Shown here: piece by piece, positions 9,562-19,021 of the stretch | How positions within the stretch are numbered: the stretch's first letter is position 1 | Layout of the letters: the number at the start of each line of letters is the position of its first letter | Assembly (NCBI GenBank): GCA_021806205.1 | Contig: JAJZXX010000162.1 | Span: 1-44,915 of the forward strand | Length of the DNA: 44,915 nt | Reading direction: 5' to 3' | Source of the DNA: Bacillota bacterium | GTDB lineage: Bacteria > Bacillota > Sulfobacillia > Sulfobacillales > Sulfobacillaceae | Made by a program: the position numbers and the translations under genes | Notes under the pieces: model-generated | Databases searched by the model: none | The model's input: only the letters and a program-made list of their open reading frames with translations | Told to the model about the DNA's origin: nothing

Positions 9562-10602
9562 ATGAAGGGCAAGACATTTGCGATGGTCGCATCCGGCGCG
9601 TTGGCCGTGGTGATGTTAGCTGGATGCGGAAGATCAGCTTCGGGAGCATCTTCCCCAAGTGCCGCCAAGGCCAAAAGTAAAATTGTAATCGGCTTCAGTC
9701 AATCGTACACTGGCAACCAGTATCGGAAGGCCGAGGATAGCGACTTCATGGCCGTCGCCCACCAGCTTGAAAAACAGGGCAAGATTTCCGGAGTCGACTT
9801 TCTGAACGCGAACAACAGCGTGAGTACCCAGATCTCGCAGATTGACGATCTGATTTTGAAGCATGTCAGCATTCTGTTGGTGGATCCGGCTTCTCCCACC
9901 GCACTTAACGGTGCAATTGCCAAGGCGGTAGCAGCAGGCATTCCCGTTTTGGCCTTCAACGACGGTCCGATCACCAGCAACAAGGCCTATCAGTTCAATT
10001 TTAACAACCCCAAGATGGATGAGGTCGCCATGCAGTATGTGGCGAACCGTCTTCACGGTAAAGGAAACGTTGTACTGATTCGAGGCATTGCGGGAACGGG
10101 TACGGACAATGGGTTTTATAAGGGGATGGAAGACGTTCTGAAGAAGTACCCGGGGTTGAAGGCAGTGGGAACTGTTTACGGAAACTGGACGGAAAGCGTT
10201 GCAGAGTCTCAAGTGGCATCCGTTTTGCCCAGCCTGCCGACGGTGAACGCTATCGTGACGGAGGGCGGAGAGGGTTACGGAGCAATTCAAGCCTTTAAAG
10301 CAGCCGGAAGGCCGGCCCCACTGGTAGTCGGCGGCAATCGCGGAGTCTTCCTCCGTTGGTGGGCACAGCAAGTTAGGAAAGGTTATAAGACGATATCGAT
10401 TTCCGCCAATCCATGGATTGGCGGGGCTGCCGCGTACATTGCCATGGACATTGTAAACCACAAGCATGTACCCAAGAACATGACGATGCCGTTGCTGGAA
10501 ATAACGCAAGGGCAGCTTGGGCAGTACAAAAACGTGCCGTTGAACGGAATGGCACAGAAGTCCTACTCAAACGCATGGGTCACAGCTAACGTTCTTAAGT
10601 AA
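9562..10602 (+). CDS. Sugar ABC transporter substrate-binding lipoprotein, second paralog
   Basis: Signal peptide and linker almost identical to 1545-2621; lipobox LAGCG. Confidence 0.87.
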   Translation: MKGKTFAMVASGALAVVMLAGCGRSASGASSPSAAKAKSKIVIGFSQSYTGNQYRKAEDSDFMAVAHQLEKQGKISGVDFLNANNSVSTQISQIDDLILKHVSILLVDPASPTALNGAIAKAVAAGIPVLAFNDGPITSNKAYQFNFNNPKMDEVAMQYVANRLHGKGNVVLIRGIAGTGTDNGFYKGMEDVLKKYPGLKAVGTVYGNWTESVAESQVASVLPSLPTVNAIVTEGGEGYGAIQAFKAAGRPAPLVVGGNRGVFLRWWAQQVRKGYKTISISANPWIGGAAAYIAMDIVNHKHVPKNMTMPLLEITQGQLGQYKNVPLNGMAQKSYSNAWVTANVLK

Positions 10603-10608
10603 ATCGAC

Positions 10609-10642
10609 GGGGGCCACGTCGTTGTTGGTCCCCCTCTTTTCT
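10609..10642 (+). terminator. Putative terminator/attenuator after the binding-protein gene
   Basis: GGGGGCCA...TGGTCCCCC hairpin followed by TCTTTTCT. Confidence 0.55.
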
Positions 10643-10668
10643 CGGTAAGGACGTTTTGGAGGGATATT

Positions 10669-11346
10669 ATGGAAATCATTGATTTAACACACCGGCTTGA
10701 GGCGGGCATGCCCTTTTGGCCAACGCACGCCAAGTACGAAAGAATACCGGTAGAGACCCTTCAAGTCGCCTTGGCTGAGCATGCACGGGTATGTGTGGAC
10801 GAACACACCGGGACTCATGTGGACGCCCCTTCCCACTTTATTAATGGGGCTCCGTCTGTTGACCAGGTGCCTTTAACGCGGTTTGCCGGCTGTGGCCGGG
10901 CCATTGATGCCCGCTGCGTTGGACCGAACGGAGTCGTGGATGCTGACTTCCTCGTGCAATGGGAGGAGCAGAATGGCCGATTGGACGCTGGTGATGTTGT
11001 GCTGTTCTTCTTCGGCTGGAGTCTTAAGTGGAATCAAGATCAATCTGGACCATCCTTTAATGAGGATTGGCCCGGGGTCAACGAGTCAGCCTGCTCACGG
11101 CTTATTGAGCGGGAGGTCGCAGCAGTCGGCACCGATGCACTGTCTATTGATCCCGCTAACACCACAACGTTTGAGGGGCACCGAACCCTACTTCATGGAA
11201 CAATTCCTATCTTTGAAAATGTTGACAATTTGGATCGGGTATTAGGCCAGCCGTTCACCTTCATGGGATGGCCCTTACATATTGTGGGCGGCTCGGGTTC
11301 GCCGGTTCGGGCTGTGGCGATGGTTGAGGACACTGCACGGAAATAG
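10669..11346 (+). CDS. Cyclase family protein (kynurenine formamidase-like)
   Basis: MEIIDLTHRLEAGMPFWPTH...DEHTGTHVDAPSHFI (HxGTHxDxPxH metal motif). Confidence 0.85.
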   Translation: MEIIDLTHRLEAGMPFWPTHAKYERIPVETLQVALAEHARVCVDEHTGTHVDAPSHFINGAPSVDQVPLTRFAGCGRAIDARCVGPNGVVDADFLVQWEEQNGRLDAGDVVLFFFGWSLKWNQDQSGPSFNEDWPGVNESACSRLIEREVAAVGTDALSIDPANTTTFEGHRTLLHGTIPIFENVDNLDRVLGQPFTFMGWPLHIVGGSGSPVRAVAMVEDTARK

Positions 11347-11359
11347 GGAGTTGAGCTCA

Positions 11360-12619
11360 ATGAGTGGAATGTTCGACAAGTTTACCGAGGGCATCGAATT
11401 GCCGGAACTCTATGCGGTGCGGCAGCGGTTTGATGTCACCGCGATTGACGACATTGAAGGAAATGTCGCCACAGCTTTGTCGGCTGGCAGGCTCCCTAAG
11501 TTAACGGGCAAGCGAGTCGGCATTGCGGTGGGATCACGCGGGATTGCGGATATTGACACGGTGGCCCAGGCGACGGTGGAATGGGTAAAGTCCCGCGGAG
11601 GACGGCCGTTTATTCTTCCGGCGATGGGGAGTCACGGGGGTGGAACCGAAGCCGGACAAATCGGCGTTTTGGCGAGCCTTGGTGTGACCGAAGAGGGTGT
11701 GGGGGCCCCTATTCACGGATCGCTCGACGTCGACATCGTGGGCCATGCATACGGTCAGCCGGTGTATTTCAGCAGTGAAGCGCGGTTGTCCGACCTCTTG
11801 TTGGTGATTAATCGGGTGAAGCCGCATACCGCGTTTCGCGGGTCCCGCGAGAGCGGTTTGACCAAAATGGTGGCCATCGGACTTGGAAAGCAAAAGGGAG
11901 CGGAGACCCTGCACGGGTTGGGGCTGGGTCTGTCGGCCGATACCATTCCTCAATTTGCGGACGTGATTATGCGCGTAGCACCGCCGCTGTACGGACTGGC
12001 GTTGGTCGAAAACGCGTATCACCGCATCGCCCTGATGAAGGTGTTGCCCGGCGACCAATTCGCTCAGGAAGAGCCCTCGTTGTTGGTGAAGGCGAAAGAA
12101 CTCATGCCAACCTTTCCCATCGCTGAATTTGATGTGCTGGTGGTTGATAAGATCGGCAAGAACATCAGTGGTGACGGGATGGATCCCAACATCACGGGAC
12201 GCTATGCGACGCCGTACGCATCCGGCGGAGCCGATGTCAAGAAAGTGGTGGTTTTGGGCTTGACGGAGGAAACCCACGGCAACGGCAACGGCATCGGCAT
12301 GGCTGATCTGACGACTGAACAGGTTTTCGCGTCGATTGACTGGGAAGTCACCTATGTTAATGCCTTAACTGCCACCGTGACAACTACCATTAAGCGGCCT
12401 CTGGCGCTTCCCTCGGACGATGAGGCGGTGCGATTGGCGATTAAGCTTGCTACGCCAAATCCGGCCGAGGTCACGCTGATCCGCGTGCGCGATACCTTGT
12501 CGCTTAACCAGGTGCTGGTCACGAAGGGCGTTTTAGACGCCGCCAACACCAGCAACATCGACATTGAAGGAGGACCCTTTCGATGGGAGGACGCTCCGTG
12601 GCAGAGCCATTGGAATTAG
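11360..12619 (+). CDS. larA-like: LarA-family (DUF2088) nickel-pincer-dependent 2-hydroxyacid racemase/epimerase homolog
   Basis: AMGSHGGGTEAG, NRVKPHTAFRG, SGLTKMVAIGLGKQKGAETLHGLG (PHT, LTKM, LH motifs); start ATG 11360 chosen by spacing to a GGGAG. Confidence 0.87.
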   Translation: MSGMFDKFTEGIELPELYAVRQRFDVTAIDDIEGNVATALSAGRLPKLTGKRVGIAVGSRGIADIDTVAQATVEWVKSRGGRPFILPAMGSHGGGTEAGQIGVLASLGVTEEGVGAPIHGSLDVDIVGHAYGQPVYFSSEARLSDLLLVINRVKPHTAFRGSRESGLTKMVAIGLGKQKGAETLHGLGLGLSADTIPQFADVIMRVAPPLYGLALVENAYHRIALMKVLPGDQFAQEEPSLLVKAKELMPTFPIAEFDVLVVDKIGKNISGDGMDPNITGRYATPYASGGADVKKVVVLGLTEETHGNGNGIGMADLTTEQVFASIDWEVTYVNALTATVTTTIKRPLALPSDDEAVRLAIKLATPNPAEVTLIRVRDTLSLNQVLVTKGVLDAANTSNIDIEGGPFRWEDAPWQSHWN

Positions 12620-12670
12620 GCTCGCTCCACACAGATTACAAATCAAGAGAGCGATGGAGGGGGTTTACAG

Positions 12671-13981
12671 GTGCAAGACATAACGATACAACGCATCAAG
12701 GGTTTAGATGTCCGTTTTCCGACGTCGCGAACCATGGACGGTTCGGACGCGGTCAACCGCAATCCTGATCATTCGTTGGCCTATGCCGTAATCGGGACCA
12801 CCGTCTCGAACCTTACCGGTTATGGCATCACCTTCACGATTGGCCGGGGCAACGATCTGGTCGTGGACGCCATACGCGAGTATGGTCGGTTGCTTGTCGG
12901 ACGGCGCGTGTCGGAAATTATCGAAAACATGGGCGAAGTTTGGCATGAGCTCGTCAACTATAGCCCGCTTCGCTGGCTCGGTCCCGAAAAGGGAGTCACC
13001 CATCTGGCCGCAGCGGCGGTCTTCAACGCGCTTTGGGACATGTACGGCAAACTTGAGCACAAGCCAGTGTGGAAGGTCATTGCTGACATGCCGCCACGTG
13101 ATCTCTTAAACGTTATCGACTTTCACTACATTGAGGATGTGCTCTCCCGAGACCAAGCGTACGAATTGTTGGCCCGTGTAGAGGGTGGAAAGAGGGATCG
13201 CGAAGAGTGGATTAAAGCGCACGGCTATCCTTCCTATACCACATCGGCAGGCTGGCTGGGATTTTCTGATGACAAGCTACGCCAGCTTTTACGTGAAAAA
13301 ATGGCGTTGGGATGGCAATCTTTCAAGATTAAGGTGGGAGCATCGGCAAGCGACGACATACGCCGCCTGGAAATTATCCGCGAAGAGGTTGGTCCTGACC
13401 GCAACCTCATGCTGGATGCCAACCAGGCCTGGGACGTCCCCACGGCGATTGAGTTCATGCGTCAAGCAAACCGGTTTTCGCCGGTATGGATTGAGGAGCC
13501 GACCAGCCCTGATGACATCTTGGGACATGCCAAAATTGCGCAGGCGATTGCTCCCGTTGGCGTGGCAACCGGGGAACACTGCCATAACCGGGTCATGTTC
13601 AAGCAATTCTTTGAGCAGGGCGCGATGCAATATTGCCAGTTGGATGCGTGCCGTTTAGGCGGCATCAATGAATCACTAGCGGTGCTTTTGATGGCTGCCA
13701 AATACCAAGTGCCCGTCTGTCCGCATGCCGGGGCACTGGGCCTGAGGGAAGTGCAGCAGCATGTGTCCATTGCGGACTACATTGCCGTTAGCGCGAGCCT
13801 GGAGGATCGCATGCTGGAGTATGCCGACGGCTTCCAAGAGGCGTTCGTGTCACCTGCGGTGGCGGTGAACGGCGCGTATCAAGTGCCTAGTGTGCATGGC
13901 CTCGGGGTGGAGCTGACTGATGTGGGACTCCAAGCTTATTCCTACCCCGAGGGAAGTGAGTGGACGTCAGGGAACTCATGA
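12671..13981 (+). CDS. L-fuconate dehydratase-like enolase superfamily protein
   Basis: DVRFPTSRTMDGSDAVN, TFTIGRGNDL, RWLGPEKGVTHLA, FKIKVG, LDANQAW, EEPTSPDD, GEHCHNR. Confidence 0.85.
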   Translation: MQDITIQRIKGLDVRFPTSRTMDGSDAVNRNPDHSLAYAVIGTTVSNLTGYGITFTIGRGNDLVVDAIREYGRLLVGRRVSEIIENMGEVWHELVNYSPLRWLGPEKGVTHLAAAAVFNALWDMYGKLEHKPVWKVIADMPPRDLLNVIDFHYIEDVLSRDQAYELLARVEGGKRDREEWIKAHGYPSYTTSAGWLGFSDDKLRQLLREKMALGWQSFKIKVGASASDDIRRLEIIREEVGPDRNLMLDANQAWDVPTAIEFMRQANRFSPVWIEEPTSPDDILGHAKIAQAIAPVGVATGEHCHNRVMFKQFFEQGAMQYCQLDACRLGGINESLAVLLMAAKYQVPVCPHAGALGLREVQQHVSIADYIAVSASLEDRMLEYADGFQEAFVSPAVAVNGAYQVPSVHGLGVELTDVGLQAYSYPEGSEWTSGNS

Positions 13982-14001
13982 ATTTCTAGGAGGGAGGTCT
14001 C

Positions 14002-15096
14002 ATGGTGACGATTAACGAAATTGAGACGCGGGCGTTTCGAGTGCCCCTCAAGAATCCGTGGGGCGATCAAACCCACCGCGTGACACATATCGAGATCATT
14101 TTGGCCGAAATAGGAACGACCGCAGGAATTAAGGGTCTTGGGTTTAGTTATACCGTAGGCTTTGGCGGTCTGGCGATTAAATCCCTCATAGACAACTACC
14201 TGAAACATGAATTGTACGCACAAGACTGCGAGCCGCGGGTCCTATGGTCGCGGCTATGGCGCGCGGCACACGATGTGGGCGGCGGCGGTGTCGTGACGGC
14301 AAGTTTGGCTGCGCTGGATATCGCGATGTGGGATGTGATGGCGAAATCTGCTGACAAGCCGCTGATCGAGGTGCTGGGCCGTCACCGGTCCTCAATTTCT
14401 GCCTATGGTAGCGGGATTAATCTTCATTTATCGGAGAGTGAGCTTCTTGAGCAGGTAAGGCGGTGGCAGGACGCCGGTTACGATGGGGTGAAGATTAAGG
14501 TCGGAAAGCCGGATCTCGAAGAAGACCTGGATCGTGTGGATGCGGTTCGACAGCTTGTCGGCCCCAACGTCAAGCTGATGTTGGATGCCAACCAGGGTTG
14601 GGATGTCACGGCTGCGGTGAAACGCTGTCAGGCGCTTGAGCGGTTCGATCCTTATTGGATCGAGGAGCCCTTAATTGCCGACGATGTGCTGGGTCATGCA
14701 GAACTGGCCAATCGAACCCGCATTCCGGTGGCCATCGGAGAAAATGTCTACACGGTGTACCAATACAACCAATACCTGCGCCTGCGTGCCTGTGCGTTTT
14801 CCCAGGCCGACGTGGTGCGTTCTGGCGGGATCACACCCTACCTTCACATTGCAAACCTCTGCGACGCCTGGAATGTGCCAATGGCACCGCACTTCATGAT
14901 GGAGATTACCGGACAGGTGCTTTGTGGAATTCGAAACGGCCATATTCTTGAGGATGTAGAAGGCGGTTCCTTTTCCGATTTGGGCATCTCGCTTTCTGCG
15001 AATCCCGTTGACAACGGGGTGTTTCACCCGCCGTCGGTTCCGGGCCACGGCATCGCTTTTGACATGTCGGTTCTGAGTCCGCTCGCTATTCATTAG
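14002..15096 (+). CDS. Mandelate racemase/enolase superfamily dehydratase (paralog of 2643-3770)
   Basis: VKIKVG, LDANQGWD, EEPL, GEN, APH. Confidence 0.88.
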   Translation: MVTINEIETRAFRVPLKNPWGDQTHRVTHIEIILAEIGTTAGIKGLGFSYTVGFGGLAIKSLIDNYLKHELYAQDCEPRVLWSRLWRAAHDVGGGGVVTASLAALDIAMWDVMAKSADKPLIEVLGRHRSSISAYGSGINLHLSESELLEQVRRWQDAGYDGVKIKVGKPDLEEDLDRVDAVRQLVGPNVKLMLDANQGWDVTAAVKRCQALERFDPYWIEEPLIADDVLGHAELANRTRIPVAIGENVYTVYQYNQYLRLRACAFSQADVVRSGGITPYLHIANLCDAWNVPMAPHFMMEITGQVLCGIRNGHILEDVEGGSFSDLGISLSANPVDNGVFHPPSVPGHGIAFDMSVLSPLAIH

Positions 15097-15125
15097 CAAG
15101 GTGCCGCGTAAAGGAGCGTGACAGC

Positions 15126-16157
15126 ATGAAAGCTGTGGAATACGAGGGTGGCCAACATCTTGTTATGGGCAATCGCGAACCGGTGACGCCCGGATCGTCC
15201 GGGGTCCGGATTCGTGTTGCGTACGGAGGGATTTGCGGCACAGACCTGCACCTGGTGCACGGTGCGATGGATCATCGGGTGACGTTGCCTCACGTCATGG
15301 GGCATGAGATGTCTGGTGTCATCGAGAGTGTGGGTCAGGAGGTGACGCGTTTTCACCCGGGCGATCACGTCACGGTCATGCCACTCTTGCCATGCGATAG
15401 TTGTCCGACTTGTCACAGTGGCTATCGCCACATCTGCCCAAACCTGCGCTTTATGGGAATCGAAACACCGGGAGCCTTTCAAGAGTTGTGGACGGTACCC
15501 GAATCCGTGGTGTACCCTCTACCATCTGACCTCCCCCTGCGTTTGGGCGCTTTGGTGGAACCCCTAGCGGTTGCCTGTCATGATGTGCGCCGCTCCGAAC
15601 TCCAGAGGGGCGAGTATGTCGTGGTTTTAGGTGGAGGACCCATCGGAGCGTTAATTGCCATGGTCGTAAGAAGCCGCGGCGCGAGGGTGCTTGTCGCCGA
15701 GATTAATCCATATCGCCTCTCACTTCTGAAGTCGCTGGGGATCGACGTCATAGACCCGGGGCAAACGGACATTTCCGAATCTGTACTGGCCGACACCGGT
15801 GGGCGCGGTGCGGATGTGGTATTCGAAGTCACGTCGTCGACGCTGGGAGCGAAGTTGATGACCGATTTAGCGCGCCCGCGAGGACGCATTGTTGTTGTCG
15901 CCATTTTTCCGGCGCCTCCGCCAGTAGACCTGCATCGTGTCTTTTGGCGGGAGCTTCAAATTCGCGGAACGCGTGTCTATGAGCCTGAGGACTTTAGGGA
16001 AGCCATCCAGATTGCGGCGAGCAGCGCTCAACCACTCGAGAAGCTGATTTCGGAAGAGTTTCCGCTCGAACAGCTCGGTGAGGCGATATCTCACCTGAAG
16101 GGCGGCGGCGGGGTCATGAAGGTTCTCATCCAGTGTGATCCGTTGGCAGGCAATTAG
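15126..16157 (+). CDS. Zinc-dependent medium-chain alcohol dehydrogenase (sorbitol/threonine DH-like)
   Basis: GGICGTDLHL, GHEMSG, CDSCPTCHSGYRHIC structural Zn, GGGPIG Rossmann. Confidence 0.9.
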   Translation: MKAVEYEGGQHLVMGNREPVTPGSSGVRIRVAYGGICGTDLHLVHGAMDHRVTLPHVMGHEMSGVIESVGQEVTRFHPGDHVTVMPLLPCDSCPTCHSGYRHICPNLRFMGIETPGAFQELWTVPESVVYPLPSDLPLRLGALVEPLAVACHDVRRSELQRGEYVVVLGGGPIGALIAMVVRSRGARVLVAEINPYRLSLLKSLGIDVIDPGQTDISESVLADTGGRGADVVFEVTSSTLGAKLMTDLARPRGRIVVVAIFPAPPPVDLHRVFWRELQIRGTRVYEPEDFREAIQIAASSAQPLEKLISEEFPLEQLGEAISHLKGGGGVMKVLIQCDPLAGN

Positions 16158-16180
16158 GCAGAAAAAGGGGAAATTCGGCG

Positions 16181-16951
16181 ATGGCAAGCAACGGAGCGTT
16201 TTCTTTAGAAGGCAAGACCGCCTTGGTGACAGGCGCGCGGCGGGGCCTGGGATGCGCCATGGCAGTGGCGCTGGCGGAGGCAGGATCCGACATAGTCGGC
16301 GTCAGCGCACAAATTGAGTCACACAGTTCGGTGCGGGACGAGATTCTCGCATTGGGCAGGCAATTTTGGGCTTATGCGTGTGACCTGTCCGATCGCGACC
16401 AGGTTTACCAGTTGATTGCCACCATACAGCGAGAGGTAGATCGGCCTATTGATATTCTTGTCAACAATGCCGGTACCATCCTTCGGGCCCCGGCAGAGCA
16501 GCATTCTGATGAGTACTGGGATCGGGTCATCAATACCAACCTCAATGCACCGTTTGTCCTTAGCCGTGAGCTCGGACGCGACATGGTGCGTCGCGGAGCA
16601 GGCAAGATCATTTTTACTGCGTCGCTCCTGTCCTTCCAGGGCGGGATACTCGTTCCGGGCTATGCCGCTTCGAAAGGCGGAGTCGTCCAGTTGACAAAGG
16701 CACTGGCCAACGAATGGGCTAAGGACAACGTGCAAGTCAATGCGATAGCGCCGGGGTATATGGCGACGGACAATACCGAGGCGCTGCGTGCCGATCCGGT
16801 GCGCTCACGGGACATTCTGAACCGGATTCCTGCGGGACGATGGGGCACGGCTGACGATATCAAAGGAGCGGTGGTGTTCTTGGCGTCCGGTGCTTCGGAC
16901 TACGTGACGGGAACAGTGCTGACGGTTGACGGCGGCTGGATGGCAAGATAG
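16181..16951 (+). CDS. SDR-family oxidoreductase (gluconate 5-DH/KduD-like)
   Basis: TGARRGLG, NNAG, YAASKGG, VDGG. Confidence 0.9.
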   Translation: MASNGAFSLEGKTALVTGARRGLGCAMAVALAEAGSDIVGVSAQIESHSSVRDEILALGRQFWAYACDLSDRDQVYQLIATIQREVDRPIDILVNNAGTILRAPAEQHSDEYWDRVINTNLNAPFVLSRELGRDMVRRGAGKIIFTASLLSFQGGILVPGYAASKGGVVQLTKALANEWAKDNVQVNAIAPGYMATDNTEALRADPVRSRDILNRIPAGRWGTADDIKGAVVFLASGASDYVTGTVLTVDGGWMAR

Positions 16952-16987
16952 CAACAGAAAAGAGAGTAAATAGGGGGGAGCGGTTCG

Positions 16988-18190
16988 ATGAAAATTATCA
17001 AGCTTGAGACCGTGCAGATTGAGGAATTTCCCAATCTATGCTTTGTTTTGATTCATACGGACGAAGACCTCGTCGGTTTGGGAGAAACATATTTCCATAG
17101 TTCAGCCGTTGCCGATTGGATTCATGAGACGGGGGCGCTGGCCCTTTTGGGGAACAATCCCCTGGAGATTGAAAAGCACTGGAACAGTTTAGTTGGGTTT
17201 ATCGGATCCCGTAGCACCGGTGTAGAGAATCGTGGCCGCTCTGCGATTGACACTGCGCTTTGGGACATCTTTGGCCAGGCAACAGGCGTGCCGATTTACC
17301 AGTTGCTTGGGGGAGCTGTGCGCCCCGATGTGCCCATCTACAACACCTGCGCGGGCTATCAATATACCCGCAAGCGACCCAGTCATGGGCATTTACCTGT
17401 CGAGAACTGGGGAACCGAGGCGGCCCAGGGTCCCTACGAGGACCTTGAAGGGTTCTTGCACCGGGCCGACGAATTGGCGCACAGTTTGGTAGCCGAGGGC
17501 TACGCAGGGATGAAAATCTGGCCGTTCGATCCCTTCGCTCAAGGGACTGGTGGGCACTACATTACGACGGAGGATCTCAAAAAAGGACTGGAGCCGTTCG
17601 AGAAAATTCGTGCTGCTGTGGGCGACAAGATAGAAATCATGGTGGAGATGCACAGTCAATGGGATCTCCGGGCAGCGAAGCAAATCGCCCATGCGGTTGA
17701 CCAGTTTCGGCCGTTCTGGTTTGAGGACCCGATCCGCATGGACAATATTTCCGCTTTAAAGAACTTTGCCGAGTCGACACCGACAGCCACCGCCGCCAGT
17801 GAAACGCTCGGAACCCGGTGGGCATACCGAGAGATTATGGAACAGGCTGCTGCCGACGTTATTATCTTCGACCCCAGTTGGACCGGCGGGATTTCGGAAG
17901 CACGCCGAATTGGCAATTTAGCGCAGGCCTACGAATTACCGGTTGCCCCCCATGACTGTGTTGGTCCCGTGACGTTCTGTGCGGATGTTCATCTCTCCGT
18001 TCACCTTCCCAACGGATTCATTCAAGAGGTGGTGCGGGCGTTTTACACGAGCTGGTATCGCGAACTCGTGACAAACCTGCCCGAAATCAAGGACGGTCGC
18101 ATCTATCCCTTGACAGGACCCGGGTTGGGAACGGCACTAAATCCGGCGGTGTTTTCGCGATCTGACATCACTCGGCGCGTCAGCAAATAG
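16988..18190 (+). CDS. Mandelate racemase/enolase superfamily dehydratase (galactonate dehydratase-like)
   Basis: FVLIHTDEDLVGLGETY, MKIWPFDP, EMHSQWD, FEDPI, SETLG, APHDCVGP. Confidence 0.87.
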   Translation: MKIIKLETVQIEEFPNLCFVLIHTDEDLVGLGETYFHSSAVADWIHETGALALLGNNPLEIEKHWNSLVGFIGSRSTGVENRGRSAIDTALWDIFGQATGVPIYQLLGGAVRPDVPIYNTCAGYQYTRKRPSHGHLPVENWGTEAAQGPYEDLEGFLHRADELAHSLVAEGYAGMKIWPFDPFAQGTGGHYITTEDLKKGLEPFEKIRAAVGDKIEIMVEMHSQWDLRAAKQIAHAVDQFRPFWFEDPIRMDNISALKNFAESTPTATAASETLGTRWAYREIMEQAAADVIIFDPSWTGGISEARRIGNLAQAYELPVAPHDCVGPVTFCADVHLSVHLPNGFIQEVVRAFYTSWYRELVTNLPEIKDGRIYPLTGPGLGTALNPAVFSRSDITRRVSK

Positions 18191-18226
18191 CGCCCCGTAG
18201 CGTTAGTGCATCGAAGGAGGGATCTC

Positions 18227-19000
18227 ATGCGATTGGCCAACGTGGTTTGCCTCGTGACAGGCGGAGCGAGCGGTATTGGAGAAGCGATTGCGCGGCGGTT
18301 TGCAGTCGAGGGCGCTTATGTGGAAATTGGCGACCAAAATGGAGACGCGGCCAACGCGCTTGTTGCGGACCTTGTGGAATCTGGGCAGAGAGCGATCGCT
18401 CGAAGGGTAGATGTTCGTGACGAAAAATCGGTACGTACGTGGACCTACGATGTCATGGGTAGACATGGGCGCATTGACGTGCTGATCAACAATGCCGGGA
18501 TCAGCGCGGTGGGGGAGATACACAGTCTGTCGCGGGAACTCTGGGACAACGTGCTGGCCGTGAACGTCACCGGCGTGTTCCTGGTTAGCCAGGCTGTGCT
18601 TCCGCATATGATAAGCCAGCGTTCGGGATCTATCATCAACATGTCGTCCTGCGCCGCGGAGATCGGTCTGAAGCGCCGGGCTGCGTATTCCGCAACCAAG
18701 GGCGCCATCTTGGCGATGACGAAATCAATGCAGGTCGATTATGCTCCCTATGGAATTCGTGTAAACGCTCTCTTGCCCGGCACGATCATGACGCCCTTTG
18801 TCCAGCGATATCTCGAGCAGAGCTATGGTGATAAAAGCGAGGCCGTGGCTGCTTTGCGCCAACGGCAGTTGGCCGAAGAGTTGGGAAGCCCCGACGATGT
18901 GGCTTATGCGGCACTGTATCTTGCCTCTGGCGAGTCCCGTTATGTGATGGGCGCCGGGCTCGCCGTGGACGGCGGTACGATCGCCGGAAAGCCGTATTAG
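18227..19000 (+). CDS. SDR-family oxidoreductase
   Basis: VTGGASGIGEA, NNAG, YSATKGA, VDGG; RBS AAGGAGGG before ATG 18227. Confidence 0.9.
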   Translation: MRLANVVCLVTGGASGIGEAIARRFAVEGAYVEIGDQNGDAANALVADLVESGQRAIARRVDVRDEKSVRTWTYDVMGRHGRIDVLINNAGISAVGEIHSLSRELWDNVLAVNVTGVFLVSQAVLPHMISQRSGSIINMSSCAAEIGLKRRAAYSATKGAILAMTKSMQVDYAPYGIRVNALLPGTIMTPFVQRYLEQSYGDKSEAVAALRQRQLAEELGSPDDVAYAALYLASGESRYVMGAGLAVDGGTIAGKPY

Positions 19001-19021
19001 GACAATCGAAAGGAGACGTTC

